From positions 1 through 34,788 of the forward strand of contig QWQJ01000166.1 in the NCBI GenBank assembly GCA_003670865.1: a stretch of 34,788 nt of DNA, given 5' to 3'. Source of the stretch: Planctomycetota bacterium. Its GTDB lineage: Bacteria; Planctomycetota; Planctomycetia; Pirellulales; UBA1268. Under the pieces are notes generated by a model. The model was not told where the DNA came from. It saw nothing but the letters and a program-made list of their open reading frames with translations, and searched no databases. Position numbers and translations under genes: made by a program. Shown piece after piece: positions 27,449 through 34,788 of this stretch (the stretch's first letter is position 1; the number at the start of each line of letters is the position of its first letter).

Positions 27449-30307
27449 ATGGAAAATCCATCAGCAGACGCTCTCGCGTTTTCCGTGCCGGACCTGAACG
27501 AGCAGCCAGACTTGCACGGGCAGACTGTCTGGGTGGTCGACACGCTGTCCCGCATCTACCAACTCTTTCATGCCTTGCCAGAGATGACTTCACCGCAAGG
27601 GGTGCCCGTCTCGGCGGTCTTTGGATTCGCTCGCGACCTGCTCGACATCATCGAGAAAAAAAAGGCGGACTTTATTTTTTGCGTGATCGATGCCCCTGGT
27701 CCCACTTTTCGCCACAATCAATTTGCAGCCTACAAGGCCACTCGCGCCGACATGCCGGCCGATCTTGTGCCCCAGATTCCGCTGGTGCGGCGATTGATCG
27801 ATGTGATGGGAATTCCGAGGCTAGAGCTCCCGGGCTTTGAGGCCGACGACATCTTGGCAACGCTCGCCACCTGCACCGTTTTGGGCGGCGGCAACTGTAT
27901 CATCGCCACCTCCGACAAGGATGCACGGCAACTCATCTGCCCGCAGGTGCGACTTCTCAACCTCCGCACCAACACAATGTTTGGTGCAGAGGAACTCCTC
28001 GCCACCTGGGGCATTCGCCCCGATCAAGTCGTCGATTTTCTGGCGATTGTCGGCGACGCTGTTGACAACGTTCCGGGGGTGCCGGGCATCGGGCCAAAGA
28101 CGGCCAGCGAACTTTTGCGCACCTACGACACGCTCGACATTCTGCTTCAGAACATTCCTTTGGTCAGCGGCACAAAGCGCAAAGAAAATTTGCAAAAGTT
28201 TGCCGACACAGCCCGCTTCAGTCGCGAACTGGTGCGACTGGTGACGTCTGTCCCGGTCGAGATTCCCTGGCAGGTCGCCCGCCGTCATCCACCCGACACC
28301 GACAGCTTGGCCGACTTTCTCCGAGAGATGGGGTTTCATAGCCTGCTGACCAAAGTGTTGGGCTCGGCGGCCAAGCGAGATGCTCCACGGCCGCCGTCGC
28401 CAGCCCCAGCTTCGGCCCAGCTGCCAACCCCGCCAAGCCCCAAGCTCAAGAAGAAGCAAGACAATGGCCAAGCGATGCTCTTTGCCAGCGACGACGCTGC
28501 TGTTGTTAGACCGCGTGGCTTGGCTGGGCTTACGCCGTTGTCCAGCATTGTGGGCGGGGCGGCACAAGACGCTAAACAGCCGGCCATCGATTCAAATCTG
28601 GCCGAGTTTTTCCGCACAGTAACGGCTGCTGACTCGCTCGCTCTATGCGTCGTGAAAAATCCGACAGGGACGATTTTGTCCCCGCCGATGGGCATGGCGA
28701 TGGCGGCAGGCTCTACGTGCATCTGGGTTGAACCAGAATGGCTCACGAGCGATCGGGTCAAACAAGTTCTAGAAGATCAATCGATCAAAAAGTTAGGGCA
28801 CGATCTCAAGCGGCAGGCGGTGGCTTTACGTGTGATTGGCATTGAGTTGGCCGGTGGCTCATTGGATACGCTACTCGCGGCGTACCTTCTCGATGCGGGC
28901 CAGCGACAGCAGAGTTTGGCCGAGATTGCCAGTCGCTACGGACTCCCGGCAGCCCCGCTCTCTTTGCAGGCCGAGCCAGCCGGACCAGCCCAACAAGCTG
29001 TGCAAGACTGCCAAACAGTGCAGCAGCTCTCCACGATACTCGCCGACCTGCTCCGCCAAGAGGGTTTGCTCAAACTGTATGAGGATCTGGAGATGCCGCT
29101 TGCTCGTGTGCTAGCCGAGATGGAGTTTCGCGGGGTCCGTATCGACTGCGACATTCTGACGACCCTGTCTGCCGAATATGCCTTGCGGTTAGCGTCACTG
29201 GAATGCGAGATTCATGCCCTTGCTGGCCATCCGTTTGCAATCGCTTCGCGACTGCAAGTGCAAGGCGTCTTGTTTGACGAGTTGCACCTGCCGGTTGTGA
29301 AACGCACAAAGACAGGCCCCAGCACCGATGCTGAGGTGCTCGAAGCATTAGCGGCCCTGCATCCCTTGCCGGCCAAACTGCTCGAGCATAGAAAATATTT
29401 CAAGCTCAAGAGCACCTATGTCGATGCCCTACCGCTCCTCGTGGAGCCTCTCACCGGCCGGATTCACACATCGTTCAATCAAACGCTGACAGCCACCGGG
29501 CGGCTCAGTTCCAGTGATCCAAACTTACAGAACATTCCGATCCGCACTGCCGATGGCCAGCAGATTCGCGCCGCTTTCTTGCCCCGCGAGCCGGGTTGGC
29601 AGTTTGTCTCCGCCGACTACTCCCAGATTGAGCTACGCGTTCTGGCTCATCTCTCGCATGACGCGGCCATGTGCGCTGCATTTTCAGCTGGCGAAGACAT
29701 TCACACGCGCACCGCTGCGGCTGTCTTTGGCATGCCGGATGATGCGGTGACAGCCGACATGCGTCGCGCGGCCAAGGCGGTCAACTTTGGCATTCTGTAT
29801 GGCCAGAGTGGTTTTGGGTTGGCGAAGTCCTTGGGGATTTTGCCGGCCGATGCCACGGCATTCATTGAGGCTTATTTTAAAACCTTTGCCGGCGCTGCGG
29901 CTTTTATGGATGAGGTGCTCGACCACTGTCGGCAGGAGGGCTCTGTGACCACGATTCAGGGTCGGCGGCGGTCGATCAGCGGCGTGCGCGATTATCTGGG
30001 CAGGCGCAATAAATCCGGCAGCTTTGCCCTCTCGCTTGCAGAACGAACGGCGATCAACACGGTCGTACAAGGTTCGGCCGCCGACTTAATGAAGTTGGCG
30101 ATGCTGGCCGTCGATCGACGGCTTGGAGCAGCAGGCCTCAAGGCTGGCATTGTTTTACAGATCCACGACGAACTGCTGCTCGACTGCCCCGCGAGCGAGA
30201 CGGCTGTGGTGGCCAAACTGCTCGTCGAAGAGATGCGTGGTGCGATGGTGCTGGATGTGCCGCTGGAGGTTTCGGTGCACACTGGGAGCAACTGGGCCGA
30301 AGCCTAA
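27449..30307 (+). CDS. polA: DNA polymerase I
   Basis: 5' nuclease domain (GFEADDILATLA, VGDAVDNVPGVPGIGPKTA); polymerase motifs A (SADYSQIELRVLAHLS), B (RRAAKAVNFGILYGQSGFGL), C (QIHDELLLD). Confidence 0.97.
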   Translation: MENPSADALAFSVPDLNEQPDLHGQTVWVVDTLSRIYQLFHALPEMTSPQGVPVSAVFGFARDLLDIIEKKKADFIFCVIDAPGPTFRHNQFAAYKATRADMPADLVPQIPLVRRLIDVMGIPRLELPGFEADDILATLATCTVLGGGNCIIATSDKDARQLICPQVRLLNLRTNTMFGAEELLATWGIRPDQVVDFLAIVGDAVDNVPGVPGIGPKTASELLRTYDTLDILLQNIPLVSGTKRKENLQKFADTARFSRELVRLVTSVPVEIPWQVARRHPPDTDSLADFLREMGFHSLLTKVLGSAAKRDAPRPPSPAPASAQLPTPPSPKLKKKQDNGQAMLFASDDAAVVRPRGLAGLTPLSSIVGGAAQDAKQPAIDSNLAEFFRTVTAADSLALCVVKNPTGTILSPPMGMAMAAGSTCIWVEPEWLTSDRVKQVLEDQSIKKLGHDLKRQAVALRVIGIELAGGSLDTLLAAYLLDAGQRQQSLAEIASRYGLPAAPLSLQAEPAGPAQQAVQDCQTVQQLSTILADLLRQEGLLKLYEDLEMPLARVLAEMEFRGVRIDCDILTTLSAEYALRLASLECEIHALAGHPFAIASRLQVQGVLFDELHLPVVKRTKTGPSTDAEVLEALAALHPLPAKLLEHRKYFKLKSTYVDALPLLVEPLTGRIHTSFNQTLTATGRLSSSDPNLQNIPIRTADGQQIRAAFLPREPGWQFVSADYSQIELRVLAHLSHDAAMCAAFSAGEDIHTRTAAAVFGMPDDAVTADMRRAAKAVNFGILYGQSGFGLAKSLGILPADATAFIEAYFKTFAGAAAFMDEVLDHCRQEGSVTTIQGRRRSISGVRDYLGRRNKSGSFALSLAERTAINTVVQGSAADLMKLAMLAVDRRLGAAGLKAGIVLQIHDELLLDCPASETAVVAKLLVEEMRGAMVLDVPLEVSVHTGSNWAEA

Positions 30308-30430
30308 GAAGACACAAGCAGGGTCACGATAAAGTGGACCGACGGATAAGAGTGGAATGAATTGCGAACCGTGGTCAGTTGTCGGGTCGCTCGGCTTGCA
30401 GCCGTCGTTCAGAGAAACGAAAGGTGAGAC

Positions 30431-31084
30431 ATGCTTGTTATCGGACTGATCGGGAAAATCGGTGCGGGAAAGTCGACGGTTGCAAGGCGACTGGCAGAAC
30501 ACGGTGCGGAAGTGATTGATGCCGATGCCATTACCCATCAGGTGCTGGAGGAAACCGCTGCGAAGGCTTTCGTCGTGGCTGCGTTTGGCGAAGAAGTCCT
30601 TGACTCGCAAGGCCGCGTGCAACGACGCATGCTGGCCGAGAAGGTTTTTGGGCCAACGCCGGAGCATGCGGCCCGCTTGGCGGTACTGGAGGCGATCATC
30701 CATCCACGAGTCAGGCAGCAGATCAGCCAGAGGCTGGAACAGGTGCGAGCGGCTGAGCTTACCGTGGAGAATCGCGAGCCCCGAAGCGGGGCAGTCGTTG
30801 TCCTGGATGTGCCGCTATTGCTACAGGCTGGCTGGGACGATCTGTGCCAAGAGTTGATCGTTGTTGAGTGTGATGAGAGAGTGCGGTTGGAGCGGCTCAG
30901 GCAGCGGTCGTGGAGCGAATCGCATGTCGAGGCCCGCGAAGCCGCTTGGGGCCGCCAAAGCTATTTTTGTAGGGTTCCAGAGCGAAAAGGAGCAACCGTG
31001 GATGCGGCTGGCAGTTTGGCTTATACTTTCAGCCAAGTTGACCAGCTGTGGTCGGCCTTTGTTGCAAAATATCCCACTCCTTAA
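30431..31084 (+). CDS. coaE: Dephospho-CoA kinase
   Basis: VIGLIGKIGAGKSTVARRLAEHGAEVIDADAITHQVL; VVLDVPLLLQAGWDDLCQELIVVECDE; AAGGTGAG upstream of ATG. Confidence 0.94.
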   Translation: MLVIGLIGKIGAGKSTVARRLAEHGAEVIDADAITHQVLEETAAKAFVVAAFGEEVLDSQGRVQRRMLAEKVFGPTPEHAARLAVLEAIIHPRVRQQISQRLEQVRAAELTVENREPRSGAVVVLDVPLLLQAGWDDLCQELIVVECDERVRLERLRQRSWSESHVEAREAAWGRQSYFCRVPERKGATVDAAGSLAYTFSQVDQLWSAFVAKYPTP

Positions 31085-31197
31085 AGAAAGCAGGTGTGGT
31101 TTGCGGACAAAAGCAGGTGCGACACAGCAGTCAATGCCCTTCCTTTGATTCTCCAAACCATCGATTGTTTTTGGGGGGTTGTCGCTCCGCTTCCCTC

Positions 31198-31218
31198 GGT
31201 GCCGTGCAATGCGGCACC
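31198..31218 (+). promoter_or_regulatory. Hairpin in coaE-rho intergenic / rho leader
   Basis: GGTGCCG-TGCAATG-CGGCACC, perfect 7-bp stem, followed by a T-enriched segment (AGAGTTTTGCATTTTTAATT), about 95 nt upstream of the rho start. Confidence 0.35.
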
Positions 31219-31312
31219 AGAGTTTTGCATTTTTAATTCCTGCCTACGCCATCCTTTTCGCTTCTTCTACTCATCGCTCGCTTCGGCTTATTTTCCTGTC
31301 ACGAGGTGTTTC

Positions 31313-32710
31313 ATGTCTTCAATCACTGATTCTGATTCATCGCGCGAGGGGATCGACGACGAACCGATGTCGCTGGCGGAGGAAATTGCTGCCGATATCA
31401 AGCGAGAAGGGGGCGATGCGAGTGATCGCTACGAATCACTCAAAAAGGCCGACACTCATATCACTGCCTTGCAAAAAATGTCGATGCCGGAGTTGATTGA
31501 ATTGGCAAGGCAGGAGGAGGTTGGCGATGTCACCGGCGTTAAGAAACAAGAGCTTGTGTTTCGGATTCTCAAAGAGCGAGTCAAGCTCAATGGCCTGATG
31601 TTTGGTGAAGGTACGCTGGAGATCTTGCCTGATGGTTTTGGTTTCTTGCGAAGCCCGGACTACCACTATCTTTCCTGCCCCGACGATATTTATGTTTCAC
31701 CCAGTCAGATCCGTCGCTTTGGCCTGCGCAACGGCATGAGCGTGGCTGGTCAAATCAGGCCTCCCAAAGAGAGCGAGCGTTATTTCGCTCTGCTCCGAGT
31801 CGAGGCCATCAATGGCGAGGACCCAGCCAAGCTTTCCGCGCGAGTCTTCTTCGATGAACTCACGCCACTGCATCCCGACGAGCGAATTGTGATGGAGACA
31901 ACGGCTGACGAGATTGCGATGCGGGCTGTCGACCTTGTCGTGCCGATCGGATTTGGTCAACGCGGCTTGATCGTGAGTCCACCTCGGGCCGGCAAAACAA
32001 TCCTCCTGCAAAAAATGGCAAAGGCAGTGCTCGTGAACTACCCCGAGGCCTATGTTTTCATGCTTCTCATCGACGAGCGTCCTGAAGAAGTCACCGACAT
32101 GGAGCGGCAGGTAAAGGGCCCAAGTTGTGAGGTGATCAGTTCGACGTTTGACGAAAATGCCAGCCGTCATGTGCAGGTGGCAGAGATGGTGATCGAAAAG
32201 GCAAAGAGACTAGTCGAGTATGGCCGCGATGTGATTATTTTTCTCGATTCAATCACGCGACTGGCTCGCGCGTGGAATTCGGAAGTGCCAAACTCGGGGA
32301 AAATACTCTCCGGCGGTGTCGATTCCAATGCGTTGCAGCGGCCGAAGCGATTCTTTGGCAGTGCCCGCAAGGTCGAGGAGGGGGGGTCGTTGACAATCAT
32401 TGCCACGGCCCTTGTGGAAACAGGCAGCAAGATGGACGACGTCATTTTTGAAGAATTTAAAGGCACCGGAAATTTGGAAATCGTGCTTGATCGGCGATTG
32501 GTTGACAAGCGAATCTATCCGGCCATCGATATCAATCGCTCGGGAACGCGTCGTGAAGAGATGCTGCTGGAACCGGATGAATACCGTCGCGTCTGCGTGA
32601 TGCGTCGTGCGCTCGGGGAGATGAATCCGACCGATGCCATGGAGATCCTCGTCAACCGTCTGGCGAAGACCAAAACAAACACCGAGTTTTTGCTGAGCCT
32701 TAAGTCGTGA
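31313..32710 (+). CDS. rho: Transcription termination factor Rho
   Basis: ORF 31094..32710; start [10 protein letters not shown] at 31313 with GAGG upstream. [69 protein letters not shown]. Confidence 0.97.
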   Translation: MSSITDSDSSREGIDDEPMSLAEEIAADIKREGGDASDRYESLKKADTHITALQKMSMPELIELARQEEVGDVTGVKKQELVFRILKERVKLNGLMFGEGTLEILPDGFGFLRSPDYHYLSCPDDIYVSPSQIRRFGLRNGMSVAGQIRPPKESERYFALLRVEAINGEDPAKLSARVFFDELTPLHPDERIVMETTADEIAMRAVDLVVPIGFGQRGLIVSPPRAGKTILLQKMAKAVLVNYPEAYVFMLLIDERPEEVTDMERQVKGPSCEVISSTFDENASRHVQVAEMVIEKAKRLVEYGRDVIIFLDSITRLARAWNSEVPNSGKILSGGVDSNALQRPKRFFGSARKVEEGGSLTIIATALVETGSKMDDVIFEEFKGTGNLEIVLDRRLVDKRIYPAIDINRSGTRREEMLLEPDEYRRVCVMRRALGEMNPTDAMEILVNRLAKTKTNTEFLLSLKS

Positions 32711-33189
32711 CCAGGAGCACCAACGCCTTTGTAGGGCGAAACGACCGATTGCCTGCTCTGATTCGCGTGGCTGTTGTCGTCTCGCGGTACAACGAGTCGA
32801 TCACCCGTCGGCTCCTCGACGCAGCAGTGGCCACGCTTGAAGCGGCCGGGCTTCCGCTGGATCAGATTGATATTGCTTGGGTGCCGGGGGCCTTTGAACT
32901 CACGCTGGCCGCAGATCGCATGGCGGCTAGTGAGCGGTATGCCGCGGTGCTCTGTCTGGGGGCGATCATTCGCGGTGAGACCTCGCACGATCGCATCATT
33001 GCTCACGCGGTTGGCAGCGGCATCGAAGCGGTCGGTCGAACGCGTGGCTTGCCGGTGCTCTTCGGCGTGCTCACCTGCGACACCTTGGCACAGGCGATGG
33101 CTCGGGCTGGCGGCGAGGCAGGTAACAAGGGAACGGAGTGTGCTCTGGCCGCAATCGAAATGATCACACTCCTTGACCAGCTACTGTAG
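32707..33189 (+). CDS. ribH: 6,7-dimethyl-8-ribityllumazine synthase
   Basis: [64 protein letters not shown] start overlapping the rho stop codon (GTGA). Confidence 0.95.
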   Translation: MTRSTNAFVGRNDRLPALIRVAVVVSRYNESITRRLLDAAVATLEAAGLPLDQIDIAWVPGAFELTLAADRMAASERYAAVLCLGAIIRGETSHDRIIAHAVGSGIEAVGRTRGLPVLFGVLTCDTLAQAMARAGGEAGNKGTECALAAIEMITLLDQLL

Positions 33190-33269
33190 GGATACGGAAG
33201 GTTTCCGCTATCATCTTCTTGTGCCAATTTCCATTTCTGCCCACTCCCCCTCGCCAAGCAAGAGCTTTT

Positions 33270-33707
33270 ATGACGCGCCGTAGCCGAGCCCGTGAAGTCG
33301 CCTTGCAGGTGCTCTATCAGTCAGAAGTAAATCCGGGCGTGGTGGCAGCCGATCTGGAGCGCTTTCTCGTGGGCCGATTGCGTCTGCCGATGCTCGTGAC
33401 TTTTGCCCAATTGCTCATCGAAGGGGTCGGCAGCCACTGTGGCCAACTCGATGCGTTACTCGATGCCCGGTCGGAAAATTGGCGTCTGTCTCGAATGGCG
33501 GCGACAGATCGGGCTGTGCTGCGGCTGTGTCTGTTTGAACTGCTCCACACGGATGTGCCCGGTCCGGTAGCCGTTGATGAAGCGATTGAGTTGGCTCGCC
33601 GGTATGGCAGCGATGCATCTGCACGGTTTGTCAGTGGCATTCTCGGCAAGTTGCTCGCCGATCGCGACGCGGCGACTGCCGGCAGGATATCGGCAGAAGT
33701 CGTCTAG
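33270..33707 (+). CDS. nusB: Transcription antitermination factor NusB
   Basis: MTRRSRAREVALQVLYQSEVNPG; MAATDRAVLRLCLFELLHTDVPGPVAVDEAIELARRYGSDASARFVSGILGKL. Confidence 0.93.
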   Translation: MTRRSRAREVALQVLYQSEVNPGVVAADLERFLVGRLRLPMLVTFAQLLIEGVGSHCGQLDALLDARSENWRLSRMAATDRAVLRLCLFELLHTDVPGPVAVDEAIELARRYGSDASARFVSGILGKLLADRDAATAGRISAEVV

Positions 33708-33749
33708 TGTGCATCCTACCCCTCAGGCATTTTTGGAGCATTGCTCGCG

Positions 33750-34784
33750 ATGGCATTTTTCTTTAACCGCAAGGAAAAACCGGCAACAGAATCAGGAGCC
33801 GAGGCTTCTGCAGAAGATGCCGTGGAGCAAGTAACGGAAAAAAAAGGCCTGCTCGATCGACTGCGGTCGGGGCTGGCCAAAACCGTGCAGGTGCTCAATA
33901 CCGATGTGCGCGATCTGTTCAAGCGCGAAGGCCGGCTCGTTGATGAATCATTCCTCGAGGAACTGCGGGCCTTGCTGGTCCGCACCGACATGGGGCCGGC
34001 CGCCGCCGAAGCGATCGTAGTCGATGTGCAAGCCCGCCTTCGCGCCCGCGTGGTGGACCCCGATGTGGTGATCCATTCGATCCGTCGCGAACTGCTCGAG
34101 CGGCTCCAGCAAGCGTCGTCGGAACTCATCAAAGCAGAATCGGGGCCGACGGTCATTCTTGTCACAGGGGTCAACGGTTCCGGCAAAACAACATCGATCG
34201 CCAAACTCGCCCACCGCTTGACGCAACAGGGTGATCGCGTCGTGCTGGGGGCTGGTGACACATTTCGCGCAGCCGCCGTGGAGCAGTTGGCGATGTGGGC
34301 CGGCAGGCTTGGGGCAGAGATTGTGCGTGGGGAGCCGGGCAGCGATCCGGCCAGTGTGGCCCATCGCGCTGTGGCTAGGGCGATCGAAGGGAGCTTCGAT
34401 ATCTGCATCATTGACACTGCCGGTCGCTTGCAAACGCAGGACAATTTGATGCAGGAACTCGCCAAGATTCGCCGCGTGATCGCCAAGCAGATCCCCAACG
34501 CACCGCACGAGGTGCTCTTAGTGATTGATGCCACCGCTGGCCAAAACGCGCTCTCGCAGGCGAAGGGATTTCGTGAGGCTGCCGGTTGCACGGGAATTAT
34601 TTTGGCGAAGCTCGATGGATCGGCGCGAGGGGGCGTAATCGTACCTGTCACCGAGCAATTTGGTCTCCCGGTTAAGTTTGTCGGACTGGGCGAGGCTGCC
34701 GACGACTTGGAGCCGTTTGCTCCGGAGCGATTTGTCCAAGCGCTCCTCGAGGGGGCCTTTGGGCCGGTGGGCTCCTGCTCGTAA
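33750..34784 (+). CDS. ftsY: Signal recognition particle receptor FtsY
   Basis: VNGSGKTTSIAKLAHRL (G1), GAGDTFRAAAVEQL, IIDTAGRLQTQDNLMQEL, TGIILAKLDGSARGG. Confidence 0.96.
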   Translation: MAFFFNRKEKPATESGAEASAEDAVEQVTEKKGLLDRLRSGLAKTVQVLNTDVRDLFKREGRLVDESFLEELRALLVRTDMGPAAAEAIVVDVQARLRARVVDPDVVIHSIRRELLERLQQASSELIKAESGPTVILVTGVNGSGKTTSIAKLAHRLTQQGDRVVLGAGDTFRAAAVEQLAMWAGRLGAEIVRGEPGSDPASVAHRAVARAIEGSFDICIIDTAGRLQTQDNLMQELAKIRRVIAKQIPNAPHEVLLVIDATAGQNALSQAKGFREAAGCTGIILAKLDGSARGGVIVPVTEQFGLPVKFVGLGEAADDLEPFAPERFVQALLEGAFGPVGSCS

Positions 34785-34788
34785 ATGG

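Noticed and set aside
27655-27662. A8 run in polA (similar run in ftsY near 33838) as a slippage or programmed frameshift site
   Set aside because: Reading frame is continuous through both, no alternative frame product is evident, and such AAA-rich Lys codon runs occur by chance.
27821-28567. 248-aa minus-strand ORF
   Set aside because: Antisense to polA 5' nuclease region; shadow ORF from high-GC codon bias.
32600-32710. Possible FMN riboswitch for ribH
   Set aside because: ribH starts inside the rho stop codon, leaving no leader for a riboswitch.
33716-34651. 311-aa minus-strand ORF
   Set aside because: Antisense to ftsY, Ser/Arg-rich low-complexity translation typical of a shadow ORF.

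Overview
The window looks like a chromosomal segment from a Planctomycetes-type (PVC) bacterium; this is inferred from gene families and is not proven. It is densely coding, and I see no rRNA, tRNA, CRISPR array or mobile element. Minus strand, left end: a partial secreted CDS running off the edge, then a ThuA / membrane-bound-dehydrogenase / HEAT protein, then an MgtE-type Mg2+ transporter. Next come a di-heme cytochrome c (+), thiC (+), and cysS with ispF (-). Two co-directional (+) modules follow: an ABC-2 exporter (ATPase plus two permeases) and a set resembling part of the 'ebo' metabolite-traffic cluster (two paralogous TIM-barrel isomerases flanking a UbiA-like EboC homologue, then an EboF-like phosphodiesterase). 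A minus-strand block then encodes a SpoIIAA-like protein, a 2Fe-2S ferredoxin, a DUF1080 protein, a membrane coiled-coil protein with a BRCT-like C-terminus, a Gfo/Idh/MocA oxidoreductase and a DUF1570 protein. The right end (+) carries a HEAT lipoprotein, a toroid-like secreted protein, a DacZ/DisA-type diadenylate cyclase, and housekeeping genes polA, coaE, rho, ribH, nusB and ftsY. The best leads are the reduced ebo-like cluster beside an ABC exporter, the BRCT-like tail on a membrane coiled-coil protein, the apparent fission of a ThuA/dehydrogenase/heme protein at the left edge, and the DacZ-like cyclase with an RHWAA motif. All family calls are from reading translations; no database search was run.
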